Assembly: GCA_018340375.1 (NCBI GenBank)
Contig: JAFFJZ010000013.1
Span: 1,612,001-1,676,000, forward strand
Reading direction: 5' to 3'
Source: Gonatopus flavifemur
Taxonomy: Eukaryota; Arthropoda; Insecta; Hymenoptera; Dryinidae
DNA: 64,000 bases
The notes below the pieces were generated by a model. That model did not search any database, was not told where the DNA came from, and saw nothing but the letters and a program-made list of their open reading frames with translations. The position numbers were made by a program, and so were the translations under genes. Below, one piece after another: positions 22,190 through 32,851 of this stretch (position 1 is its first letter; each line of letters starts with the position of its first letter).

Positions 22190-22650
22190 AATAGTTTTTT
22201 GATGGGTTTCAATGGGATTTAACGGGAAATTGACTTTAAACTGAATTGAAGCAGGACCTATGGTGTTTTGGCGGTGGTTTTTGGTTCTAATGGGTTTTTA
22301 ATGGGTTTCAATGGGATTTAACGGGAAATTGACGTTAAACTGGATTGAAGCAGGAAATATGATGTTTTTGTGGTGGTTTTTGGTTCTAATGGGTTTTTGA
22401 TGGGTTTTAATGGGATTCAATGGGAAATCGACTTCCGACTAAATTGCAACAGAAACTATGGTGCTCTATGGTATTTTCTGGTCTTAATGGGTTTCGATGG
22501 GTTTTAATGGGATTTGATGAGAAATTAATCGTCACGATGAATAAATCGATGACAACCAGTTTTTTGATGTATGGAAGGTGTTTTATGAATTTTCGTGAGT
22601 TTCTATGGATTTTGATGGGGAATGATAAGAATTTGATAGAAATTGACTGT
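22190..22650 (+). repeat. About 100-bp minisatellite, left palindrome arm
   Basis: Four units of roughly 97-105 bp, each with TGGGTTT-AATGGGATT-GGGAAATTGAC blocks. Mirrored at 23215-23680. Confidence 0.75.
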
Positions 22651-23214
22651 CAAGATCAATAAATGAATGAAAAACCAAATTTATGTGAATAATCCTCAAC
22701 ACAACGGAGTCAACGATCGGTTAGGTTTTTTTCGGACCTCTCCGATCTCAATTCAACCCGAAATGTGAGAAATCCACATCGCAGTGATGAAGAAACCATT
22801 TTCAAACTAGATGTCAAAGAAGCAGATCGAATGAAATTTCACTTCGAGATGATAAACCGTGAAAAACCGCAAACAACCCCATTAAACCATAGTCGGTGTT
22901 ACAGTGGATGAATAGTTTCTTCACACTTCTAATGTTTCCTACATTCGATTTATCCACTATGACACCGTCTATGGTTTGATGGGGTTGTTTTTGGTTTCTC
23001 ACGGGTTATCATCCCGAAGTGAAATTTTTTCCGATCTGCTTTCTTGACACCTAGTTTGAAAATGGTTTCTTTATCACTGCGATGTGAATTTCTCACATTT
23101 CGAGTTGAATTGAGATCGGAGAGGTCCGATAAGAACCTAACCCATCGTTGACTTCATTGTGTTGAGGATTATTCACATAACTTTGCTTTTTCATTCATTT
23201 ATTGATCTTGACAG

Positions 23215-23680
23215 TCAATTTCTATGAAATTCTCATCATTTCCCATCAAAACCCATAGAAACCCACAAAAATTCATAAAACACCTTCCATACATCAAAAA
23301 ACTGGTTCTCATCGATTGATTCATCGTGACGATTGATTTCTCATCAAATCCCATTGTAACCCGATAAAACCCATTAGAACCAGAAAATACAATGAAACAC
23401 CATAGTTCCTGCTCCGATCTAGAAGGAAGCCAATTTCTCAATAAATCCCATCAAAACCCATTTAAAACCTATTGAAACCAAAAAATACCATGAAACACCA
23501 TAGTGTTCGCTCCAATTCAGTAAAAAGTCGATTTCCCATTAAATCCCATTGAAACCCATTGAAAATTCATTGAAACCAAAAAATACCATCAGACACCATA
23601 GTTCCTGCTTCAATTCACTTAAAAGTCAATTTCCCATCAAATCCCATTAAAACCCATCAAAAACCTATTGGAACACTGGA
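23215..23680 (-). repeat. About 100-bp minisatellite, right palindrome arm
   Basis: Complementary to 22190-22650, with the AAACCCAT and CCCATTAAAACCC block repeated. Confidence 0.75.
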
Positions 23681-24036
23681 TACATAGCCATCGATATATT
23701 TTTGCTGCATTACTCTGAATCTTTCAAAATTTGAAGAAGTTTTGATAAAAAACAATGAAACTGGGAATTTCCTTACAACTTGCTTACGATAGCTTAGTTC
23801 ATAAGAAAAGAAAATTTGTATTGTTCATAAGAAAAGAAAATTGTATTTTCCCCACACCTGCACGGAAAGTTGATGTTTTCTGACCTAATTTTAGGGAAGA
23901 AAGTGCTGAATTCCAAGCGAATGTGTCACAGCGGGAGGAAAATTCAAACTATCTTTTCGTTCTGAAATATGCATATGAATATATTATATGCAATTAAACA
24001 GATGATTTTCACTTTCCTTGCAGTTGTGGGAAAAAA

Positions 24037-24168
24037 TAGTATGTTCATCTCGGGGAGAAGTGGGAAATTTCCACTCGTGTGATTGTCTACCTCGCTTTCG
24101 GCTCGGGAAGACAAACTTCACACTCGTCGGAAATTTCCCACTTTCCCCCCTCGATGATCAATATACTA
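24037..24168. mobile_element. 132-bp MITE inside the right palindrome arm
   Basis: Left end TAGTATGTTCATCTCG, right end CGATGATCAATATACTA, with internal mirror GTGGGAAATTTCC and GGAAATTTCCCAC. The left arm of the big palindrome lacks this segment, so it entered after the palindrome formed. Confidence 0.6.
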
Positions 24169-24231
24169 TTTTCAAAGAAAATCCCGACTCAAAATTCGCA
24201 AGTCTGTAAGTATTCTTTACATTGTATTGCA

Positions 24232-24790
24232 GAATTATTTGTACCTTGATAATGGGTTGAAGCAACCCGAAACGTCGGCTGGAAAATTTGAATAAAAAGG
24301 CTCGACTTCTTACTCGGCAAATTGGACTACGCACTTCATATTCTGATTCCTGATTCGAGTACTACCCAGACAGTCATAGTTTTTTACCCTCTCCAAGCGT
24401 GATGGGTCCGTACGACGAGACTAATTTTTCAACACTCCGAATTATTCGTACCTTGATAATGGGTTGAAGCAACCCGAAATGTCGGCTGGAAAATTTGAAT
24501 AAAAAGGCTCGACTTATTACTCGGCAAATTGGACTACGCACTTCATATTCTGATTCCTGATCCGAATACTACCCAGACAGTCATAGTTTTTTACCCTCTC
24601 CAAGCGTGATGGATCCGTACGACGAGACTAATTTTTCAACACTCCGAATTATTTGTACCTTGATAATGGGTTGAAGCAACCCGAAACGTCAGCTGGAAAA
24701 TTTGAATAAAAACGCTTGACTTATTACTCGGCAAATTGGACTACGCACTTCATATTCTGATTCCTGATTCGAGGGCTACCCAGACAGTTA
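24232..24790 (+). repeat. 207-bp Penelope-like terminal units in tandem
   Basis: Units start at 24232, 24439 and 24646 (period exactly 207 bp); the third stops at about 24790. Each begins GAATTATT-GTACCTTGATAATGG and contains the short hairpin GGGTTGAAGCAACCC followed by GAAACGTC. A fourth, inverted copy is at 21769-21980. Tandem terminal repeats of this kind are typical of Penelope-like elements. Confidence 0.7.
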
Positions 24791-25954
24791 TAATCAACTG
24801 AATATTATTCACAGGTGTCTAACCTCTCTGAAACAATTGAAATCGGTTGTGACTATGAAACATTCATGAGAGCGAGAGTTATCTTTTCAAACCTGACCGA
24901 ACCAATTTGTACCGCCAATATAAGAACTATTTGAAATATCCTATCGTTACGTTCAACTGAAATACATGTTTTTGAATCAAATTCCGATGTTGAACTCATT
25001 TTTCATTGAAAATTGAGAGGAAATGGATCACTTTTATTTTTCAGCTCCCTACGACCTTTTTGATATTATTCAACTCTCCCCTTTCACTATATGAAATCAT
25101 GCAAACTATTATTAAATATCACAACAGAATATATACATCAAAATAATTTACATAATGATTAATAAACAACATCAATTAACAACTCAATAAACTTGAAAGA
25201 ATTTCAACAACTCGTGTTCCTCAATCATTTCAAATCTTCAAATTTCAACATTCAATGAGAATATATTCCCATATAACATATAAAAAAATCGTTTAAATTG
25301 CGACTAGTTCCGAGGAGTTCATTTTGAGCTCTTTTCACTCTATGGATCAACAAAATCAAATTAGATGCTGATATATCATCCTACCAATCAATTTTCACAC
25401 AATAACGTGAACATGATCCAACAAATTCATTAATGAAAGTATAACAAGAATTTCCCTCAAAACATTCTCTTCGAAGAACTCATCATGAACACATTTTGAT
25501 AATCCTCCAGAAATTAGTAAGGAGATGTTTGAATCCAATTCATTCTCAAAATATCCTCATAGATTATATAGGAAAATTCATAGTCCATTCAAAAATCCAT
25601 AGGATTCACAGAATAGTATAGAAGAGCTCTTTTTGTTAATATCCCAAACGAAACATTTGGTCATTATGATAACTTCTTTTCATGCATAATTACATACATA
25701 TGTAATTCAACAAGGGATCACATAGAATATGAAGAGGGCACCTTACTCAAAGAAATTCTCTAGAGAAAATGATTATGAGCACTGTACGATAATTTTTGAA
25801 AAATTTATAAAACACGATCAAATCCGATGAATTCACAAAGAATCCTCATGGATTCCATATAAGAATCAATTATATATTACAGAATCCACAAAATAACATC
25901 AAAGAACTCTCTTCGAACTCTTTGTTAATAATATCGAATGAAATGAACAAAATA
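24791..25954. other. No gene seen, strongly AT-rich
   Basis: No coding frame, terminal repeat or array found. Confidence 0.45.
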
Positions 25955-27228
25955 TTGGGTTGGCAACTAAGTAATTGCGGATTTTTGTTAGAAAATCAAA
26001 GACACTTTTTTCATGGAACGAAATAACTTCATTCTGTAATGTATTGCCCATTCCGATCAATGACCTTTTGCCATCTTTCAGGCAGCATCATAATCCCACG
26101 TTCATGAAACTTCTGGTTTTGTTTAGCAAAAAACTGAATCAGGTGCGATTTGACATCATCTTCATTACTGAAATTTTTAACATTCAAGGAGTTTTGGAAA
26201 GATCGAAACAAAAAGTAATCAGATGGTGCAAGGTCAGGACTATATGGTGGATGTGGCAAAACATCCCAACCAAGCTCCAATAATTTTTGCCGAGTGACCA
26301 AAGATGTGTGTGGCCTTGCATTGTCATGATGGAATACAACAGCTTTTCGATTTGTCAATTCGGGCCGCTTTTCTTCAACTGCATTGTTTAATTCCGTTAG
26401 TTGTTCAATGTAAACATCAGAATTGATCGTTCGGTTGGGTGGTAAGAGTTCAAAGTAGACAATTCCTTTGTAATCCCACCAAACTGATAACAAAACCTTC
26501 TTTTGATGAATATCAGCTTTTGCTGTTGTTCGAGTTAGTTCACCTGGCCTGCTCCACGATCTTTCCCGCTTGATATTGTTGTACACAACCCATTTTTCAT
26601 CGCCAGTTATCAGTCGTTTCAAAAATGGATCATTTTCATTAAGTTCCTTTAGCAAATCGCAGATGTTAATGCGTTGCGTTGAATGCGTTTCTTTCAGCTC
26701 GTGAGGAACCCATGTATCAAGTTTTTGAACATAGCCAACTTGTTTTAAGTGATTTTCAATGCATGTATGTGATACATGAAATTTCTCTGCAATCTCACGT
26801 GTTGTGCTGTGACGATCCGAATCGATTATTGCTTTGATTAGGGCGTCATCAACGTCAACTGGACGACCAGAGAGTTCTTCATCTTCGAGTGAAAAATCAC
26901 CAGAACGAAATTTGGCAAACCAAAATTTTTCTTTTAAGGCTTCGTCATCATAAACAGCAGTTTTTTATGAGCTTGCGATGCGTTTTCCCCTTTGCGGAAA
27001 TGAAAAAGCAAAATATGACGAAAATGTTCCTCTTGATTTTCCATTTTTCAACGAACGCCGAACGAACACTACGCAAACGATCAAAAAACTTTTGTTACTG
27101 ATTGACAGCTGAATTGCCAACTATCAAATAACAAGATGTCTTCTACATTTGTACTACGTCTGCAAACCTAAAAATTCAACTGACACCATCTATGAGTGAA
27201 ATCCGCAATTACTTAGTTGCCAACCTGA
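25955..27228 (-). mobile_element. Complete mariner element 2
   Basis: Inverted ends GGTTGGCAACTAAGTAATTG at left and the complement at right, with a TA duplication at 25953-25954 and 27229-27230. 1274 bp. Different subfamily from mariner 1, judged from ends and protein. Confidence 0.94.
26029..27043 (-). pseudogene. Mariner transposase 2, frameshift near N-terminus
   Basis: Start ATG at about 27043. The first 28 or so codons (F-R-H-I-L-L-F-H-F-R-K-G) are followed by a frameshift at a run of A near 26965, with a few codons lost soon after. From there the frame is open to the stop at 26029. It has a helix-turn-helix, the W-V-P-H-E-L linker, and catalytic Asp residues in I-T-G-D-E-K-W, F-H-H-D-N-A-R-P-H and S-P-D-L-A-P-S-D-Y (DD34D). 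The C-terminus (P-E-R-W-Q-K-V-I-D) is complete. A single-site break, so a relatively young copy. Confidence 0.9.
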
Positions 27229-27617
27229 TAATTAGTCCAATACTAATTCACATCCGGATAAAAAATCAACATATTATAACTTATATGAGACGTTTTCATT
27301 CCAACATCCTAACCCCGTTCCTCGAATAGGTACATCACAATCCAAAACGGGGTAAACAAAGGGGTTGTCCAACTTCGATTTGGCAATTTCTTAAAATATC
27401 CATGCATTGTGGAGAATCCATAAAGTTTTGACATAACAACGTACCATTGTTGCCTTGAATTCTCATATGACTCAAAAATATTCATGAACAAATCACTTCA
27501 GACAACGTGGTCCGAATGACCCCATATCGGCTATGCTAAAAAAATTGAAACCAGGTCAGTGAATTTCAAACTATTCTCCAGAATACATGTGAAGGAACGA
27601 GGGATAAGAGTCATAAC
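27229..27617. other. No gene seen between mariner 2 and MITE
   Basis: No coding frame or repeat supported. Confidence 0.4.
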
Positions 27618-27761
27618 CCCAAGAGAAACAAAATCTATGTATGTCCATCATGGACAGTCCATGGGACGTCTACATAGGTCTCTCAGACGTGCGCCAAAGC
27701 ATATTTAGGAGACGTATGAGGACGTCCACTGGACATACACGAGTTTTTGGTTCTATTGGGG
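27618..27761. mobile_element. 144-bp palindromic MITE
   Basis: CCCCAAGAGAAACAAAATCT at left pairs with the complement of AGTTTTTGGTTCTATTGGGG at right. Next inside, TATGTCCATC and TCCACTGGACATA mirror each other. No coding capacity; target duplication not evident. Confidence 0.65.
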
Positions 27762-28125
27762 AAGCTAAAAGAGTAACAACCAAAATGTACGAGAACATTG
27801 AAATCAAATAGGATCCATTAGTATTTGATAGTTTTCATGAGCGATCAAATAACCTCTCAGAAGTCGTTCCACGAAGGTACAAGTTTAACGGTGAAAAATA
27901 TTTTATTTCATTTATAGATGATTACAGTGAGATTGCGCGAGTTTATACGTTGAAGTCAGAATCAGAAGTCTGCGATTTCATAGCTGGATGTGTCAATGAG
28001 TGCGGAAATTTAACTGGAAAACGAGTGAAATATTTGAGATGCGACAACGGTAAAGAATATTTAAATCGAGACGTTTATAACTTTGCCAAAAGTAAGGGAA
28101 TTGTTATTTCACCATGTCCGGTATA

Positions 28126-28516
28126 CAGGGTGGGGCATTTAAAGTGTCGCGGGCGTTTTTTTCAAAAATAAAGTGAGATACGAGAAAATTTTTCGGACAA
28201 AAGTTGTAGGGTACCGAGGGGGACATCCGATGGTGGCCTTGGCTTTGACCTCAAATCTCATCTTCAAGGGCATTCTGAGATCAACTCTTGTTTCTTAAAT
28301 AGCATCTCATATTTTTCACTGCAAATTTGGATTCTAGGTCAAAAACCAAGAAACTTTTGTCTGAACCATTTTCCTGAAATCCGCAAAAATGGCGCTCTAA
28401 TCGATATTGTTCCATTTTGAATCTGACATTCGAATAACTCGAAAACGAAGGGTCTTGCGAAAGAATGTTTCGTACAAAAGTTGTCAATACACAACACATT
28501 TCAATCGTCTACATTA
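28126..28516 (+). repeat. DD41D element 3 left arm
   Basis: Inverted match of 29717-30157. Includes TTTGACCTC and the block CAAAAGTTGT. Confidence 0.85.
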
Positions 28517-28636
28517 CCACCATTCAGAGCTCACGCGATGTAAACAAACGACGGGGTTCAGTGAAAATTCACGATTTTGAAAGTCAGTTTGTCAGTTACA
28601 TTTGATTATTACTTGGTTTATGACAAATTGAAAATC

Positions 28637-29701
28637 ATGGATATCCGATACACGGTTTCTGAAAAGATCGATATGATCTACATTTACGGTGAAGTGCATA
28701 AGAACCCCAGACAAGCATATGACTTGTATGCAGAACGATTTCCTGAAAGAACAACGCCATCCATTAGGTATTTTCAACGCATTACAAAATTATTCTCAGA
28801 AACGGGAAGTGTTACAAGGGAAAAACGACATCGAATGAGAACTGTTAGCGGAGAAAATGCGGAAGTTAATGTACTAGCTGCAGTAGCCAATAATCCACAC
28901 GTGAGCTCTCGTGAAATTGAACTCCATTCGGGAATTTCTCGAAGAAGTGTTCTTCGAATACTGAAACGTCACAAATTCCATCCGTATCACATTTGTTTGC
29001 ATCAAGACCTTCACGGTGATGATTTCGAAAATCGTGTACAGTTTTGTCGATGAGGTCTAGCACAAATGCACAATAACAACTTCATCAACATATTATTTTC
29101 TGATGAGTCGACGTTCACCAATCATGGTCAAGTAAATAGACATAATATGCATTACTGGGCGACAGAAAATCCAAGATGGTTACGTCAAGTAGAGCATCAA
29201 AGACAATGAGCTGTGAATGTTTGGTGTGGTATTTTTCGATTTCGAGTAATTGGACCGTACTTCATTGCAGATACGCTAAATGGAGAGAAGTACAGACATT
29301 TCTTAGATCAAGTACTTCCAACATTACTTGAAGACATACCTATTCAGGAACGATTGAATATGTGGTATCAACACGATGGTTGTCCATCCCATTATGCAGT
29401 CACAGCTCGAGAAATATTGGACAGAGATTATCCTGGACGATGGATAGGACGTCGTGGACCAGTTCATTGGCCTGCCCGTTCTCCGGATCTTACTTCTCCA
29501 GATTTTTTTTTATGGGGATACATAAAAGATACAGTTCATCAACAAGCACCGACTACACCTGAGAATATGCGTCAACGAATCATCAATGCATGCGCGAGCA
29601 TCAATGAAGATATTTTAGCACGAGTTCAGGAATCTTTTGTAAAACGTTTTGAAATGTGTATTGAAGTCGAAGGCCATCATTTTGAGCATCTACTGCATTA
29701 A
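28637..29701 (+). pseudogene. DD41D-type transposase 3, two TGA codons
   Basis: Start at the ATG at 28637 (M-D-I-R-Y-T-V-S). One continuous frame of about 355 codons broken only by TGA at 29051-29053 and 29207-29209, each at a place where sister copies carry Trp or a similar codon, consistent with G-to-A changes. N-terminal helix-turn-helix pair, then catalytic Asp in F-S-D-E-S-T-F, Y-Q-H-D-G-C-P-S-H and S-P-D-L-T-S-P-D, with 41 residues between the last two. Ends H-H-F-E-H-L-L-H. A member of the same family as the copies at 10.9 and 14.5 kb. Confidence 0.92.
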
Positions 29702-29716
29702 AATTATCCAAGTGAT

Positions 29717-30157
29717 GTAGACGATTGAAATGTGTTGTGTTTTGTCTGTTATACCCCATCACCTCCGTTTCAGTTCAAGGGGTCCCCCTTGGAATCAGAC
29801 AACTTTTGTCCGAAACATTCTCCTTCAAGACCCTCCGTTTTCGAGTTATTCTAATGTCAGATTCAGTATGGAACAATATCGATTAGAGCGCCATCTTTGC
29901 GGATTTCAGGAAAATGGTTCAGACAAAAGTTTCTTGGTTTTTGACCTAGAATCCAAATCTGCAGTGAAAAATATGAGACGCTATTTAAAAAACAAGAGTT
30001 GACCTCAGAATGCCCTTGAAGATGAGATTTGAGGTCAAAGCCAAGGCCACAATCGGATGTCCCCCTCGATACCCTACAATTTTTGTCCGAAAAATTTTCT
30101 CGTATCTCATTTTATTTTTGGAAAAGACGCCCGCGACACTCTAAATGCCCCACCCTG
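29717..30157 (-). repeat. DD41D element 3 right arm
   Basis: Complement of 28126-28516, with about 50 extra bases near 29745-29790. Confidence 0.85.
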
Positions 30158-32329
30158 TACGTTCATGAGCTGAATGGAACGGCTGGACGATTTAATCGTA
30201 CGATCATGGACATGTCGCGGTGTCTATTAGATGAAGCGCAGATAACTAAAGCGTATTGGCTGGAAATTGTGTGTGCCGCTACGTACTTGAAAAATCGAAT
30301 CTTGACGAATGCGATTGAAAAAAAAACCGTTCGAAATACTTTTCAAAAGAAGACCTGATGTTTCGAATTTGCACTTATACGGTAGTAAGGTATTTGTAAG
30401 GAAACCGGAACAGAAGAGATCTTCCAAATGGGATAGGAAGGCTGAAATGGGAATTTTGGTTGGTCATAGTGCAAATGGCTACAGGGTCTCGATGAATAAT
30501 GAAATTATAGTTGCTAGACACGTAGATATTGTCGGAAATGATGTAAAATGTATTGGTCTTAGTGAAAATGAATCAGATGATGATGATAGTGGTGACGACG
30601 AAATTTTTGATATTAAAATTGAAATTGATAGTGAAAATGAAGATAATGAAGAAATCGAAAACGATAAGAATTTGCCTATCTTAAGACGGTCTGAAAGAGT
30701 AAAGAGTTGCCCCGATAGGTATGATCAAGCAAAATTGTACAATAACAACATTATTGTAAATTATTGTAGGGCAGATACGCCGTATACATTCGAAGAAGCA
30801 ATAAACCCAAGAGATAGTGAGGATTGGAAATTAGCTATTAACAAAGAAATCAGTATCTTGAATGAAAATAATACATGGGAGTTAGTTGAAAAAGTTGACA
30901 ATAAGAAGATTTTAGATGTTAAGTGGGTTTTTAACAGAAAAACGGATGGAAAATACAAAGCCCGATTGGTGGTAAGAAGTTTTCAGCAGACCAAAATAAT
31001 TGATGATGTGTACTCACCGGTGGCTAGAATGCAAATGTTAAAAATTCTATCATCGTATAGTTGCACAATGGGTCTAGAAATCAAACAGATGGATGTAGAA
31101 TCCGCTTTTTCGAATGGTATGATTACTTCTGAGGTGTATGTACATTAGCCAAAAGGCTATGAAGATGGCACCAGCAGAGTGTACAAGCTTCTAAAGGCTT
31201 TGTATGGCCTGAAGAAGAGTCCTAGAGCATGGTTTGAATGCCTAGATAAATTCTTATTAGATTTAGGTTGTGAGAGAAATCACCTAGATTATTGTTTATA
31301 TGTTCTCAAAACTGAAAATGATACTATTTACATGTTGGTATATGTTGATGATTTATTGATTTGCGGTAAAGATAAAATTATGATACAAAAAATGAAGGAT
31401 CTCATGTCAAAAAGATTTAAAATGAAGGATTTTGGAAAAATGAAAGAATACTTAGGAACTACTGTTGAGCATGTGGCTGAAGAAAAAATAATGAAATTGA
31501 GTCAAACTAAATATATCGACTCATTAGCAGAAAAATACAACTTGAGAGATAGCAAGCTGTATAATACACCCATGAAGGTAAACTTGAAAGTTGAAAAATC
31601 TGATAATTGTGAAAAAAATATTCTGTATAGGAATTCAATTGGTGCGGTATTATTTATAAGTTCAGCAACGAGGCCTGATATAAGTGACAGCGTGAATTAT
31701 ATGAGTCGGTTCCAGAACTGCTATAATGAAACACATTTCAAGTACGCCTTGCGGATATTGAAATACGTATACTTGACAAAAGATCTAAAATTCACTTTTA
31801 ATGGAAATGAAAAAGATATTGAAATAATTGATTGCTATGTTGATGCCGATTGGGCTGGCAATCATTTGGACAGAAAATCCACGACTGGATACGTAATACG
31901 TTCATTTGGAAATGTAATTCACTGGAAATCCAGGAAACAAAAGTGCGTTACGAAAGCTTCTACGCATGCTGAATATGTTGCTCTGTCAGAAGCCGTGAGC
32001 GAGATAAAATTTGTAAGAGAATTAGTAAAAGCTTCCGATATAAATACAAAGAAACCGATTAGAATTTATGAGGATAACTCTGGTGTTGTAACTATAGCGA
32101 AATACGGTAATTATACAAAAAATTCGAAACATATAGAAGTTGATTATCATTATGTACATGAAAGCGTATTGAGAAGTGGAATTGAAGTAGTTAAAATCAA
32201 TTCAGATGCGAATGTTGCAGATATATTTACAAAATCTTTGAATAGAGAAAAATTCGAGAAATTCAGAAATATGTTGAATTTGAGAGAATGATTGTGATAA
32301 TGTTAACCCAAGATAAATGTGAGGAGGCG

Positions 32330-32851
32330 TCTTAAATATATGTACATTTATATAGGCTACACGGAGAAAAAGGAAAAATACCATAATTTATGGAGTTTTG
32401 GCGTTGGTCTAACCCGAGTCAAAATATTTACTTGAAGATATCTCTAAAAGTACCATAACGGCTGGTAATTTTATGAGGAAGGTACCATACTTCTTTATAA
32501 AAGTCCAAGAAATTATGGGACTTTTAGAGGTTCGTTCACGTAAATATTTTGACTCGGGTCAGACTAACGCCAAAAATCCATAAATTATGGTATTTTTCAA
32601 GATATCTGTTTTCTCAGTGTATGAATACGTGCGATGTTTATCTGATGAATAGAGCGTACATGAGCGCTAACAGTAATTAGAGCGTGTACGATGTACGAGC
32701 TAAGCAGATGTTGATCAGCCGTCGAGTTGAACGTATATGTGCTACGGCACAACACATTATGTATAGCTAATAGTATTAGGTATAATAAATATCATCGTAT
32801 CTATATATATTCGCTCTTGTTCTTTTCACGAATAATGCGTATACCTTAACA
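32330..32851 (+). repeat. Copia-2 3' LTR (with MITE inside)
   Basis: Begins TCTTAAATATATG right after a purine tract (GTGAGGAGGCG) and ends CTTAACA, so TCTTAA and TTAACA mirror each other except for one base at the expected TG. Contains the 260-bp MITE. Length without it is about 260 bp. Confidence 0.65.
32360..32619. mobile_element. CACGGAG-type MITE in Copia-2 LTR
   Basis: A 260-bp palindrome from CACGGAGAAAAAGG to CTGTTTTCTCAGTG with TA on both sides (32358-32359, 32620-32621). The arms share ATACCATAATTTATGGA and GACCCGAGTCAAAATATTTA-type blocks (shortened). No coding capacity. Confidence 0.8.

Larger units (their letters stand above)
21769..24438. repeat. 2.7-kb palindrome (foldback) with Penelope-like ends
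   Basis: 21769-22920 is an inverted copy of 22960-24438 apart from a segment unique to the right arm (about 23840-24175). The turn lies at about 22920-22960, where CACTGTAACACC-like and GGTGTCATAGTGG-like sequences face each other. The outer ends are one 207-bp Penelope-like unit on each side, and the inner arms hold mirrored minisatellites. No protein is encoded; frames in the arms are chance. Confidence 0.82.
28126..30157 (+). mobile_element. DD41D element 3, inserted in Copia-2 integrase
   Basis: 2032 bp ending CAGGGTGGGGCATTT / AAATGCCCCACCCTG, flanked by TA at 28124-28125 and 30158-30159. Long inverted arms, 28126-28516 and 29717-30157, flank one transposase. Removing the element plus one TA leaves the copia frame continuous, which fixes the duplication as TA. 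Confidence 0.93.
27809..32291 (+). pseudogene. Copia-2 pol (integrase, RT, RNase H), degraded and interrupted
   Basis: The integrase core (I-S-F-I-D-D-Y-S and R-C-D-N-G-K-E-Y motifs) runs to 28125, is broken by the transposon, and resumes at 30158 with H-E-L-N-G-T-A and F-N-R-T. A frameshift falls in a run of A near 30320. Next come a copia-type R-R-S-E-R linker, RT with the R-K-T-D-G-K-Y-K-A-R-L-V start, an in-frame TAG at 31146-31148, L-Y-G-L-K-K-S-P-R-A-W, the Y-V-D-D catalytic motif, D-A-D-W-A-G and H-A-E-Y RNase H motifs, and S-K-H-I-E-V-D-Y-H. It stops at 32291. The integrase interruption preserves the frame once the insert and one TA are ignored. Confidence 0.9.
27795..32851 (+). mobile_element. 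Copia-2: 5'-truncated Ty1/copia element
   Basis: Starts inside integrase, contains RT and RNase H, then a polypurine tract (32319-32328) and one LTR (32330-32851). Gag, protease and 5' LTR are missing. It is split by a DD41D element (28126-30157) and a MITE sits in its LTR. Confidence 0.88.
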
